A stretch of 64,000 nt of DNA from Gracilaria vermiculophylla (lineage: Eukaryota > Rhodophyta > Florideophyceae > Gracilariales > Gracilariaceae). Below, piece by piece: positions 21,361-32,310 of this stretch. The stretch spans positions 1,247,537 through 1,311,536 of the forward strand of contig JAHNZQ020003146.1 in the NCBI GenBank assembly GCA_019155205.2. Direction: 5' to 3'. The notes below the pieces were generated by a model. The model did not search any database, was not told the DNA's origin, and saw only the letters and a list, made by a program, of their open reading frames with translations. Within the stretch, counting starts at the first letter, position 1, and the number at the start of each line of letters is the position of its first letter. The position numbers were made by a program, and so were the translations under genes.

Positions 21361-21378
21361 TGGTCTCCCGAATTTGAT
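21361..21378 (+). promoter_or_regulatory. Primer binding site of chromovirus B
   Basis: After the LTR and two spacer bases (AC) the sequence is TGGTCTCCCGAATTTGAT. This would pair with a tRNA 3' end of the type ATCAAATTCGGGAGACCA. It is the cleanest of the three sites. Confidence 0.7.
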
Positions 21379-21513
21379 TGTCAGGTTCCTTAAGGATTCG
21401 CAAAAGTCGCGACGGAACGGTGTTCCCAGTTTGCCACGATCGAAAACCAACAGTGGAATTCTTGCTTAGGATAATTTGGAAGCGGAAGAAAATCACCCAT
21501 GATCTATTTCTTT

Positions 21514-23791
21514 ATGGACCCCTTAGAACCCCCAATGGAAATCCCACTACAAGACCGTAGAGCAATAGACTCCGTTGGTGGGTGCAGCACCCGCACCGCT
21601 TCTTAGGAGACGGCCATCAGACTGGAGGACCCTGAAAGTCTCCTTAAGAATCCTGGCTCCTCTTCGAAGCGTTTCAGAAATCACCTTAGGAGTATGCACA
21701 ATCGTAGGCAAGCGGAATCCCCCGCGACACCTCTAGATACCGTCGACGTAGAGGGTCAATATCTGCACACGGCATCGCAGCCGTCACCTCAGGAGCTGCA
21801 GGGACGGGAAACCCCGGAGACTAACACCCTCTTGGAGTCGCAGGCCCCGCGCCTAATGGTTTGGCTCTCACAGGAGCTGGTCGAAAGAATACCTGCAGGT
21901 GTTGAAGCTCACTTCGGAGCGTGCCGCTACCTCTCTGTGGAGGAAATCGCAACGGAGAGTGCTGACCGTGCTGTGGATGCTTTGCTGGATTCCGAATTCT
22001 TTCTTGAGGTGATTTTAGAAGTTGTCCGTGCGGAGGTACGTTCCCAATCATCGCAGCTGCTCCCCGCAGTGGCGTTTCAAAGTCGCTGTTCCGTATAGGA
22101 GAGGTTCCCCCTATCAACACCAAAGCTGACTCCGGGCAGAGAAAGACAGAATACTGCCACCACCTACGCCAGAAGAGGAAAGGATACTGCCGTACGGAAA
22201 GGGGAAGACCTCAGAAATATTTCTATGCACCGTCTGGACCTGACACTCTGCGGAGGAGGACAGGATACCGATCGCGAAGTAATTTACCCATGGAGAGAAG
22301 GACAGGATACGTTTCGGGTGAATCGCGATAACAAGGGTATTGTCAGCCACCTAGACCACCTAAAGGAAATACGCCAAAAGAAATGGAGGAAGAAAAGAAG
22401 AAAGAAAAAAACCGATTCAGAGAGAAGCTCAGACTCTGAATCCATATACAAATCCAGATCGGAGGACAGTTTACCTCCCAGGGAAAAAGGAGAAGGGTCA
22501 GGAAGGTCGTCCCGCTTAGCGACCTCTTCGCCAAAGTTGTGGATTATGACACCTACAGGTTGAATGATCGCTCCACACTTTACGACGCGTCGATCGTTAA
22601 ACGACTCAAGAAGATCCAGCGCCGCATGGATATTCGAATGAAGAAGCACTCTTTTTCAGATGAGGAACCCATCGCCGTGTTCAATTTTCTCTTACGCTTC
22701 TCTTCAGCGTGTAATACCAATGGTGCCCATGAGGACGCCACCGTATGGTGCTTTCAGTTCTACCTCACAAGCCAAGCGCATTCGCTGGTGCAGCCGTGCT
22801 TAACAGGGGAGGGCAGCATTGTGGATGACCCTATAACGAAGATCTTGACGACGTACCCGGAGGTGGAGAGTATCCTTCTCAAAAGGTGTGTAACAGACGA
22901 GCTGATAACCTATGCTGACGGTGAAGTCCCCTCTTATAGGCGAAACAAGGGAATGACCGAGACGGAGATCTCACATAAGCTGTGGACGAAGGCCATACCC
23001 TACGGTGTGGACACGTGTACTTCGAACGGCAGTTGAAGTCGTTGTTTGTCGAAGGACTCCCTGCCTCGATCCACGCCAGGGTGAGTAATCATTTGACAAC
23101 GTATCCAAAAACCACCTATACGGAGCTAGCACGTTTTGCGGAATCATATGCGGATACCCACCGTGCCGCTTGTTGCATCCATGCCCGACTTTTGGAAAAA
23201 CTGACGGCCTTAAGGAACCGTCGGGCATCTGCCCTGAAGTTGGATTCCAGCACGTCAGAGGAGGTCGATGACCTCACACTCGTGGGAGAGCAGGAGGCCC
23301 TTGCCCTCTCAAACGCCTCATCTCAGAGAGCACCGTCTCGGATACGGTCACTCTCGTCTCCCACTTTGTACGCCTCAACAGGATCTTACAGGAGTGTCCA
23401 ATTGGCGAATTATCGAGGCTACTCATCGCATTGCAGGATTTGCTTTTCTCTAGAACCAGTACACTGTTCTACTTTCACCTCGGCAAAGAGGCCCGCCACC
23501 CTGCGGGAACGGGAGAAGAACTTCCAGGACATGAAGGACACACGAAAGGAGAGTGGAAGTTATCGAACTGCATATCACGACATCCGCTCTCCTCAAGGAA
23601 CCCTCGGATACCGTGCTGCAATGGGAGTGCAGCCTGTTCCACTCTTACTTGCACCGTCAGCACAGGGATTGGTATCCAAACCGGTTGCGCCTGAGAAGGA
23701 CACGTCGCATCTCGAAGCGCAACCGCAGCAGCAGTCCTCTACTATAGTTCAGCCCTCTTTCTACCAGGAAAATCCTCAAGGCCACGCGTAA
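21514..23791 (+). pseudogene. Gag of chromovirus B
   Basis: Starts MDPLEPPMEIPLQ at an ATG 155 bp after the LTR. Frames continue at 21694-22098 (conserved SQELVERIPAG...VEEIATES), 22225-22563 (a basic run followed by DSERSSDSES), 22539-23036 (capsid-like: FLLRFSSACNTNG, FYLTSQAHSLVQP) and 22982-23791 (C-terminal part with STGSYRSVQLANYRG). Several frameshifts and an early stop break it. No zinc knuckle is visible. The basic/acidic block is missing from the chromovirus C gag. Confidence 0.8.
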
Positions 23792-23997
23792 ATCCTCTGC
23801 GTGGCTCCTTACCATCGAGCCTTCGCCCCACGTAGGTCGCCTTTAGGAATGAAGGACAAGCCATCTGCTTCGTAGACGCAGAATCGGCGGGCCCTCCAAT
23901 CCCGTCGGACCCATTCGACACCTTTGAGGATACTATTGGCACGCTCTGCCGTAGACTGTTCGCCTCTATCGGATGTTCTACGCTCGCATCCATCACG

Positions 23998-24660
23998 TTG
24001 CCCGCTATCCTCGACATCGGAGCTGGCGCCAATCTGGTACACGACACCGTGATGCAGCGGTCTGTTCTTAGCTCCATGAGGACTGGCAAGCTCTCTACGG
24101 TGCGCGATGCGTCGCGTCGAGCATTAAACATCCTCGGCGCAATACCCCTGTATCTCCGATTGGGCTCCTTACAGGTGAAGGTGTGGTTTCTCGTGGCAAT
24201 CAACTGGGCGCACAATGCACATTGGGCACTTCCTTTGTAGATAGGTATGTATGGGCAATACACCCACGCCTGCAGAAGGTGACGTTTCACAACGCCGCAC
24301 CTGCAGGTATCGTGTCTGCATCTCCGGGATCGGACACCAAGGAGTGTCAAGTGGGTTATCTTTCAAAGGAGAGGCAGTAGGACAAGCTCCGGGTGGTGAA
24401 GAGTATCGAAATACCCGCAAGGAGTCAGGCCCACGTTTGGGTGCAGACCTTTGCATCTGGACTTTCCTTCCTACAGAGAAGTCTACACCTGACGAAGAAG
24501 CAGCAATTCATGATGGCGAACGGTGTTATGGCAAAAGTGCCGAACATTCCCTTCCAGGTCGTGCTCGTCAACCTGAAGAAGTCGCTTTTACCGCTCCAGA
24601 AAGGAACTGTCGTCCGATTGGCACGACCCACGCCTGCAGGATTGGCTCATCTTCTATTGT
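23998..24660 (+). pseudogene. Protease and linker of chromovirus B
   Basis: AILDIGAGANLVHD is the retropepsin-like active site, with DIGAG for DTGAG. The following frame gives the protease body (RALNILGAIPLYLRLG) and the linker (KSIEIPARSQAHVWVQ, KGTVVRLARPTPAGLAHL). The linker is cut by the copia LTR just before RT should start. Confidence 0.75.
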
Positions 24661-24667
24661 AAATAGG

Positions 24668-25037
24668 TGTAGTACAGAGCTTAGGATAGACTTGAATAAA
24701 TGCAAAGTTGATTTATCTTGATGACTCGGCTTGACTTCTATCATTCATCAAACCTGGTATACAATTGTTCCTTATATACTGTTCTGGTAAGGTTCTATGG
24801 CCTTCTAGACCTTCTAACAATTTTTATCACAAAGCATCTAGAACATTCTCAACACTTCTTCTATAGAATATTCTAGAACCATCTGGACTTTTCTAGTTTC
24901 TAGTTGCTTCTAGGAAGCTTCCAATGGCTTCTACAACACCTCCCCTCAACTAGATAACTTCTGAAGTCCTAAATGTTCCATAAACGTCCAATGCTTAATT
25001 CTCGGCAATGCTTTCGTTAGAATATCTGCAGTCATAC
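24668..25037 (-). mobile_element. 3' end of a Ty1/copia element: RNase H C-terminus, polypurine tract and 3' LTR
   Basis: On the minus strand, next to the gap, the sequence encodes ADILTKALPRIKHWTFMEHL then GLQKLSS and a stop. This is the hallmark C-terminus of copia RNase H. It is followed by the purine tract GTTGAGGGGAGG and a 271-bp LTR (24668-24938) from TGTTGTAGAAGCC to GAGCTCTGTACTACA. A different superfamily from its host element, it was inserted into the protease-RT junction of chromovirus B. The rest lies in or beyond the gap. Confidence 0.85.
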
Positions 25038-25137
25038 NNNNNNNNNNNNNNNNNNNNNNNNNNNNNNNNNNNNNNNNNNNNNNNNNNNNNNNNNNNNNNN
25101 NNNNNNNNNNNNNNNNNNNNNNNNNNNNNNNNNNNNN
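25038..25137. other. Assembly gap (100 N, size unknown)
   Basis: Exactly 100 N, as in the other two gaps, so the length is a placeholder. It should hold the rest of the copia element and possibly the RT/RNase H of chromovirus B. Confidence 0.95.
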
Positions 25138-26719
25138 TGCGAAGTTCCTGAATGAGCTGAGTACAGATGCGTACTAAAAGTAGTGCCTCGCCACTGTGGA
25201 TAGTCTAACATCGTCATTAGATGTCAACCGAGACGGCGTACTTGTGCGCCGCGCTCCTCGGGATGGAGTTCTCCAAAATGTGGTCGGGTTGCGCCCACGG
25301 GCGAGGGTGCTGTATCCTTTGCACTACTATGGCCTTGCCGGGCACCCCCGATGAATGGCGCATGTACTTCACCATGAGAAGGAAGTTCTATTGGCCGAAC
25401 ATGGCTACTGACGCCATCCAAACGGTGGTGGATTGCCACTCGCATGCCTCCGCTAGGGGGAATATTCGTAGACAACCGACGCCGCTCACTTTGTGCCTGC
25501 CTTCAGGACCTTTTGGAGTTCGTGATTATGGACAGTTTTGGCCCCCTTCCCAATACGGAACGAGTGTACCGATTTATTCTCGTGATCGCTGATCAGTTCT
25601 CAAAGGTCCAGCGCACCGTTCTCCTCAAGAGCAACAGTAGGCGCCGACGCCTTTCTTAAGCACTGGGTTCACCCATATGGGATACCGTTGTACCCCCTTA
25701 CGGACAACGGGCCCCAGTTTTTCGCGAAGCTTTTGATCGCCATCTCCGGAATGCTGGGCATGAAACAGTTGTTTACAACTGCCTATCACCCCCAGACCAA
25801 CAGACAAGCGGAGAGGTTTAAAACGGCCATCACCTGAAGGCTGGAGCACTACGTGGTGGACCACCACAAAGATTGGGATGCATATATGGGCCTGCTCACG
25901 TATGCATACAACTCGCAGATAAACCGCTCTAAGGGGACTGCTTCTTTCAATCTGGTGCTCTCGCGCCTCCCGCATAGTGCCGTCATTGCGGCACGCAGCA
26001 CGGTGCACCCGGCGGATAGGCTACAGGTACCAAGCTTGGTTTGCTTGCGGAACAAGAAAAACGCTCCAGTTTTAGGCTATGTGAGGACCCACATTCCCTT
26101 TCAAAGGAGAGACTAAACACCATGCAGCGGAGATATAAACAGCTCTTCGGCCGGAAGGTGAAGGAAGGCCCTTACCTGAAGGAAGGCGAAGAGGCTTCCC
26201 ACGACAAACCTGGGGAGACACCCGATGAACCGCCGGACGTCACGCGCAAGTGAGCGCCAAACACTTTAGGACTCTAGAACGTCCTGGACACCTATAGGGA
26301 AACTGTGGCCATTGAAGTAACCGGGCTCCGAGACGTCGTCCTCCGTGATAGGGTGACGAAATTCCCGACGCCCAACCCCTCAGGAATGCCTGCCACCCCA
26401 TCTCAGGGACCACGCGCGGAACCTCCTCATCCAATCACATCAGGCGTGACGACACCTTCGGATATTGGAAACCTCCTCATCCCTCTCTGTAAACCATTGC
26501 TGGAGGCTCCAGACGCCACCATGACCCCTGAAGGTGATATCCTCTACGCGGTGGACAATACCGTCTAAACCCGACAAAGCCCCGCAGGAATACTGTACCG
26601 CGTCCACCGGTAGGTGTACAACTCAAAAGGACGACACGGAAGAATCTCCGGGACACATCCTGGAGAAATTCATCAGACGATACCACGCCATTCTTCTGCG
26701 GAAACGCATCTCCGCATAG
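25138..26719 (+). pseudogene. Integrase and chromodomain region of chromovirus B
   Basis: Contains the zinc-binding segment RRKFYWPNMATDAIQ, the catalytic core with MDSFGPLP, LTDNGPQF and an NRQAERFKTAI segment (the usual NGQAER is altered), then the C-terminal domain with LRDVVLRDRVTK. A decayed chromodomain ends at 26719 (DDTEESPGHILEKFIRRYH). Frames shift several times and a TGA follows the core Glu. The first ~400 bp are about 97% identical to chromovirus A, including a shared TAA after TDAY. Confidence 0.8.
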
Positions 26720-26987
26720 GCGCTTCCGTTTAGGAGAGGGAGATGGGGCCCCCTACCGGATTTGTTTTTCGTCTCCGCTATCTATTTCCTACCTACAGTT
26801 CTCTTTGTCGCATCCAAGCCGCCGTTGCCAGCTTTTCGCACGCTTCCGCGGCGCAATTTTAGTCGTTGAGCGCACGGGCATGGCCCAATTGTATTGCAAC
26901 TGCCATTCACAGATCTTCTGCTCCAACCTAAAGATCTTTTATTCCGCCTCTACCGGGAATTCACTCCCATCGCTAGGGTTCTCTCAC

Positions 26988-28072
26988 CTACATGTCACCG
27001 AATCGCGTCATATGCTCTGCGTCCAGGCGAGCTTTTGATGCGAGGGCTTGGCTCTCGAAGAATTTCGCCAGGCTTTCCTTGATGGCCGCCATCGAGGTTC
27101 GGTCTGCCCGGGCCTTATGGAGTTCTAGGACCCAGGCACGCGCCTCTCGCAGAGCCTCTACAAAATAAGCCGGAGCAGGACGGCCAATCACCAGGCACTC
27201 CTCCACCAACTCCTGGAAGGCAGCACCCAGGGAACCAAAGAATAACCCGCCTTATGGTGCACCCGAAGCGGCCACCACCGATGATGGAACAACAATCGCC
27301 ACGGATGGAGCCGCGGACCGCGGACCGGCCGGGACAGAGGCCTCTCGAAGGGATTCTGCAGGCACCGCCGAGGAGACTGGCAGGGGCAAGGCCAGAGTCG
27401 GCGACACCGGAGCTGATGGCGGTACGGGAACCGGGACGCTCTGCAGGCGAAGCTGAACAACAGGCGCAGGGACACTCCACAGTCGTGGTTGCATCACCGA
27501 GGCAGAAGCAACCGGGACAAGAGTAATCTCGTCCTCTTCCATGGGAGACAAGGCGGCAGTCACTGTGGGAGGATCCGGCATCGAGGCTGAACGCTGCGTC
27601 CCCACCTCAGAAGGATCAGCCACATCCTGTGACGGAGCCGGTAACCGATGAAGGCACAGGAAAGAAGATTATGAGAGGAGGCTCTTCCACGCGGAATAAA
27701 AGAGCGGACGCGACAGCGCCGGCGTTTTCAATAGGGATCTTCGAAGGAGCCGGGTCGTCGAGTGCCTTGAGAGAGTTAGCCAACAGGTCAGACTGACCCA
27801 TGGTCCGGCCGCGGAGGTCATACGCCTACGCCGTACACGGGATCCTCGAGTTGTGCGGGATAGCGCGCCGCTGACTGGCACAGTAGGACCAACGGGATAC
27901 GCCAAGAAGAAGAAGACAAGGCCGGGTCAAGAAGAGCCAGAGCCCAAAAACGCCGCAACGGATAAAACACGAGCCCGCCGCGAGGGTATAGAAAAGTTTG
28001 GAAGAACGCCTGAAGGAGAGAATGTGTCAAATCGCTGGAGGCCGAGCTGGCATCAACACCAATAGGAGCCAC
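26988..28072 (-). pseudogene. Antisense accessory ORF (aORF) of chromovirus B
   Basis: Opposite to gag-pol and starting 63 bp from the 3' LTR with GTG (APIGVDASSASSDL, then LLQAFFQTF). It continues in shifted frames (27616-27801, 27252-27623) to the conserved C-terminus at 26988-27209 (EALREARAWVLELHKARAD, MAAIKESL, TRFGDM and stop). The PEVYHTSTGAP block and the middle part present in chromovirus A are deleted. It is the same unknown family as the frames in A and C. Confidence 0.6.
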
Positions 28073-28134
28073 CTATGGACCGAGATATAGGAAGATGCAC
28101 CTCGAGGACTTGGTGCAATTCAGGAACGGGGGTA

Positions 28135-28686
28135 TATAGTACACTGGATCCTAAAATTATATGGTGGTGTGGCTTTATGGCGTGATAATTCTATGTAGAG
28201 CTCGTGTTTTATTAACTGAGCCACGTGTTGCCTAATTCGGCCCGCGTGTGCTACAGTATCCTTAAGGGACGGTAGAATTTATATTTATTTTAGTTCATTT
28301 GTGCGGGTAATTTCACAGTAGTGAGAACTACCGAGGCGGGCTTCCGGCATGATACTTAATCTGCCGGTCAAGCTGGCCCTCCGGAGAATTAAATACAGCA
28401 CTCTTGAGTCTTCATCTACTTTTCGGGTTGGAGACTCTCGTCGATCATCCTAAAGTTTCTAAGCCGCCGATCCCCAGGTTGTCTTGTAGCAGTGCCTGTA
28501 GGAGCATTGTCCGCCCAGTGTACCTCCTTCTTCGCTAGGTGTTTATGGATCCCCTTCCAAAATTCCCCTGGCTTGCAACAGCGAGTACTGGAGACCAGCT
28601 TAAGAAACTCGCGCCTTTGAAGTCAACAAAAACTCATAACGGACGTTGTGCGCTTCTACCTCGAAAGGAGAAGTGATGTTACAACA
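28135..28686 (+). repeat. 3' LTR of chromovirus B, preceded by a polypurine tract
   Basis: The 552-bp LTR starts TATAGTACACTGGATCC (TG mutated to TA) and ends TTACAACA. The bases just before it, GGAACGGGGGTA, form the polypurine tract. It truncates the transposase gene to its right. Confidence 0.88.
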
Positions 28687-28689
28687 ATA

Positions 28690-29523
28690 TTCAAGGAAAA
28701 ATGTAAGCTTCTTTCATCCATTTTTATACTTCCGGGAATATCGTACTGGCTGGATAAGCTTGAAAAGCAATATAAAGGTTTCAAAGTTTCACACAGGTGA
28801 TTGAGTCGCCTCACCGGCTGTATCGGGGCTCTTGATGGCATCACTATTAAGATTATGACGCCGCTTATGAACTCCACTAAGTATTTTTATAGGAAAGGTT
28901 ATTACTCTATTCCGGTTCAAGCTCTGTTAGATGCTCGTGGTCGATTTTTATTTGTTCTTGCGAAATGCGTAGTGTCTGTCTACAATTCTCTCCATTACGG
29001 ATCGTCTAAATTGTTTAACTTTCTAAGGAACTATAAGCTTCCTGTACAGTTTTGGATTGTTGGCGATGAAGCTTATATCTGCACGGACAATCTTATGACG
29101 CCAATTCCAATGTCACGGACTTTGCATTTGTCCCAGAGATTCTTCTATTACTTCCTCTTCTCTCTAAGGGTTCACGTGTAGCAGGCGTCTGGGAGACTCG
29201 TGAGCAGTTGGAGGATATCACAGAGCACTTTGAATTGCTCTGCAACAATAAACGCCAGCATTATCGGTCTGCGTATAAAGATGCAGAACTTCATGATCGA
29301 TGAAGTGAAGGAAAGGGCTCATTTCCGTTCGGTGCGAGGGTGACAGAACATGAAAGAAGATAGTCCCAAATGGTACAATTTTTGCAAGGAAGGCTTTATT
29401 GTCATGTCTGAGCCGGAGGATGGGCAACTGCCTTCTGTCACTTCATCTTGATCAACGCGGAAGCGCGACGAAATGGTCCAGATAATTCTGGACAAGGATT
29501 TACGTCGTCCGGACGAGCTCTAA
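28690..29523 (+). pseudogene. PIF/Harbinger transposase (DDE_Tnp_4), 5'-truncated and broken
   Basis: The frame carries CIGALDGITIKI (first Asp), FYRKGYYSIPVQALLDARGR, VGDEAYICTDNLMTP (second Asp) and FSLRVHV-stop-QASGRLVSSW. The stop (TAG, 29179-29181) falls where the third catalytic residue, Glu (GAG), is expected. The same frame then runs with further stops to a typical tail (KRDEMVQIILDK, RRPDEL, 29523). The N-terminus is removed by the chromovirus B LTR. It points toward the minus-strand companion gene at 30399-30887, a convergent pair. Confidence 0.82.
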
Positions 29524-29698
29524 ATCACGTCTCTATCGTGACTCTTTGCTCTGATCATATGAGATGTTAGTCAAATGTTTGCACAAGCACTATCGTTTGC
29601 CAAATAGCATCACAGATGGAGGGTAAGTTATAAATGGACCATTGTGAAAGTCGTTCGGTGCCCCACCATTCAGTCAATGGGCTCCTCTTTTCCACAAA

Positions 29699-30175
29699 AT
29701 GGAGACAGTTGTTTGTATCTCATTCGGTCTCGTGTTGTTTTGTCTTCCAATATTGGGAAGACCATATAATGGGGATAGAAAGCATGGACCGAAAATGGTA
29801 TATGCAATTATGCCCTCGAGCATGACTCTTACACGTGACGCCTGGGCAAGTGGAAGTTCAAGTCGAGGTGGCGCTGCGATATTGAGGACGATTGCAGGAC
29901 GGGACTCTTCTGTAAAATCAAGCAGCTGAACTGCTGCGGCTTGTGACGCAGCGGCAGAAAATAGCAGGAACGTTCAGGCGAATAGAAATTTCGGTATCGT
30001 GGAAGGTATCCTCAGAAGGGAAAAAGAAAAGGCTTTCAATGGAGGAGCTTCTGTAGAAAAGACAGCCGCAGTAGGCCGCTGCGTTTCGACATCACGAGTA
30101 ACGGCTTCGAAAATATTGTCAACCGGTAAAAAGAATGCACTATTGAGAGATCCTCCCCGGATTGTGAACCTATGA
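29699..30175 (+). CDS. Small secreted-type protein with one in-frame TGA
   Basis: ATG at 29699 is followed by a good signal-peptide-like segment (ETVVCISFGLVLFCLPILG). The frame then runs through Ser/Gly/Ala-rich sequence to TGA at 29927-29929. It continues open for 81 more codons (TAAACDAAAENSRNVQ onward, ending PPRIVNL) to a second TGA. The composition after the first TGA stays protein-like. Either the gene carries one nonsense mutation or it ends at 29929 with 76 residues; recoding is possible but not supported by anything else seen. No family is recognised. Confidence 0.35.
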
Positions 30176-30398
30176 CGGGCTGGAGCGATGGGAGAGGGAG
30201 CATGTCTCTTCGGAGAAAAGTCATTAAACAAAGAAATCGCACAAGAAAGATAAGTGAACTAGAGTATACTACAAAACCATATGCTATAGTTATTGCTTCA
30301 CGAGACATGCATAAATATTATTCTTAATCACTTCCCACCACACCACCCGACAACATGGTACACCAAATACATACGATGAGTGTAGAGAAGTTGAGGTA

Positions 30399-30887
30399 TT
30401 AGAAACCACCATGGTCTTTTCTTCCTTTTGTAATAAGCATTTTGAGCTGAGTCAACAATTCTTGATGGTTAGCTTCCAGAGCTTCCGCCTCTTCCATATA
30501 ATTTGCATCACTAGCAATTTTAATGGCCAAGGAAATATGAGCAAGCACGGTTGCCAGTCCCATACGATCTCCGAAATTGAAGCGAAGCTCCCCTGCTGGC
30601 GTCGCTTTTTGTCCCGCTCTCTTATCCCGTTCCATACTGAGGTGTTCCCTTAGAATTGCGTTGTGTTCTTCAGAAATCTGATCGGAAAGATCAACATAGA
30701 GCTGAAACTCAGCAAGTTTTTTCGCATTGCTGCAGCTCCTCTCTCCCAAACTCCTTTCTTTTTCGTACAGAAACTGGTTCAATATTATTCTCACTACCGA
30801 GAACACCTTCCTCTACACCCCATCATCTCCTTGTATTAATTTCAATGTCATGCGAACCAAATCCTCTGCCTTATCCTTCTGTCCCAT
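30399..30887 (-). pseudogene. Harbinger companion gene (helical, Glu/Lys-rich)
   Basis: ATG at 30887 opens a frame (MGQKDKAEDLVRMTLKLIQ, then VEEGV, SEN, VRKRKEFGREEL) that shifts near 30720 into a second frame. That frame ends with a long amphipathic helix (EEHNAILREHLSMER; YMEEAEALEANHQELLTQL). The motif order parallels the broken gene at 994-2428. Companions of PIF/Harbinger transposases are Myb-like DNA-binding proteins; here only the coiled C-terminal half is clear. One frameshift suggests a pseudogene. Confidence 0.45.
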
Positions 30888-30959
30888 TTTTGTGACGAAA
30901 AAAAAAATGTACGCACGTTTCGATTCGGCTGTTAGCTCGGCAACTTTTTTCGTGATTAG

Positions 30960-31470
30960 TGTGGTATAATCAAAGCGGCTAAAAACCAAAAGGGTGTTCG
31001 TGTGGACGCGTGGCTAGGGAGCGCGCGGTGGGCTCGACCTAGAAGGTGGGAAAAGGAAACCTGAGAGGTACGCGGTAGCACAACCACTGGGGGTGCGAGA
31101 TAGCGGGCGCGCGGAATGCACCTATATTGGTAGTGATAGAATGCAACGCACGGGCGCTAGTAGAACCGCAAGGTAATGGACGAGCCGTAACGGTCGACTG
31201 TAGAAACCAAAACGGGGTTAGAGTTGTCCAAGAGGTGCTTACCTTTACTCTGGTGACGGGGACGGTTCGCACAGTGAGTATATCCACTATGCGAGGCCCC
31301 CGGGCCGACGCGGCCGGACGGGCCACGTGGCCAGGTGGAGATGCATCTGAGGTGCGCCCCCAGCACTCTACAGTAAATTCTAAAATTGATCTAGCAATTA
31401 AGATTACCTCTAGGTCATCCACAGGGCTGTTCTCCATGCGAACCGTACACACCACCTTTGGCGCCAAATA
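30960..31470. other. GC-rich block with palindrome TTTGGCGCCAAA
   Basis: The block is much richer in GC than both neighbours. Open frames exist on both strands (plus 31127-31474, minus 31039-31467) and I cannot choose between them. Its right edge holds a perfect 12-bp palindrome, TTTGGCGCCAAA (31457-31468). This matches the E2F/DP consensus and also contains TGGCGCC, the start of a tRNA-Lys-type primer binding site. It may be a retroelement leader fragment or a host promoter. Confidence 0.3.
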
Positions 31471-31476
31471 CTAGAA

Positions 31477-31871
31477 TTACCTGACGGTCACTATACTACA
31501 ATTTCCAGGAACATAAAATTGTCTTTTGGCTAGTTCTGCTCGGATTTCAACCAGTTTGGCTTCACAAGCGTAACTGTCTTGCGTACATTGTCGTATTGTT
31601 TCTTTAATACAGTTGCACTTCTTTCACAAAGAGGTCTCGCACAACAATATATCTCGTCGAGGCGCCCAGAAAAATTCTCTCTTGTATCAACGCTGGAGTT
31701 ATTAAATCGCTTAGCGATGACAGACCAAAAAGATTTTCGTAAGAATCCAGTTCGATTCTGCTGAGAACTCTACCATACGCATTTTTCGTAATACAGTCGT
31801 CTCTCGGCATACCTTTAGCCTCGCGAACTCGTTCAATGTAAACGCAGGATCTTCGGGCTCGTCAAATTTTG
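31477..31871 (-). pseudogene. Unidentified exon-like coding fragment
   Basis: On the minus strand, TTTTTTTTCTTACAG (a strong 3' splice-site pattern) precedes an open stretch: IERVREAKGMPRDDC, then YGRVLSRIELDSYENLFGL and TPALIQERIFLGAS. A one-base shift near 31610 joins it to a second open stretch rich in Cys, Lys and Glu that ends FYVPGNCSIVTVR and TAA. It could be a decayed host exon or transposon gene. No family is recognised. Confidence 0.35.
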
Positions 31872-32183
31872 CTGTAAGAAAAAAAACGAGACTCCTTGGT
31901 CGATATTCGCAACTGTGCTGTGTATTATGCCTGAAAAGAAAAGGAACCATGTTGACCTCAAGCTGTATATTGGGGGTTGTCATATCTTTATGCTTAGCAC
32001 TGGTGGCTACCAATAAAACGTTACCTTTTTACTACAGTGAATACTTAAGAAAAAGGTGTCAAAGTGAGAATAGTGGCCTAGATCTAAGGTACTGTAAGGA
32101 GTGTTGTGTTAAAAGCTTTTAATTGAGAAGATCTTTCGTCGTTTTGAGGGAAAAAAACAATGTGTTGTGGAAATAATCACGCG

Positions 32184-32310
32184 CGAGTTCGAAATGTCCT
32201 ATCGTTTTGAAACGCGAAGCTTTTAGGGAAAGGGACGGCTACAGTAGACAAAATTGCTGGTTTGGCGAGCTTTATGAGCTTTCTACATTTTTGAAACGCA
32301 CTGTGAGCAT
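32184..32310. mobile_element. Tc1/mariner terminal remnant
   Basis: About 125 bp match the right end of the Tc1/mariner element at 41105-41230. Both have an inner ATGTCCTAT-CTTTTGAAACG site, then GGCTACAGTAG and TTTGGCG, then an outer TTTTTGAAACGCACTG site. The flanking TA is mutated. No transposase is recognisable directly to the left. Confidence 0.65.

Larger units (their letters stand above)
20806..28686 (+). mobile_element. Chromovirus B: degenerate Ty3/gypsy element with a copia insertion and an assembly gap
   Basis: Two plus-oriented family LTRs bound gag, protease, integrase, chromodomain and the antisense ORF. RT and RNase H are absent between the copia fragment (to 25037) and the integrase restart (25138). 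They are either deleted or hidden in the unsized gap. Flanking pentamers (ccctc and atatt) do not match. Confidence 0.88.
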
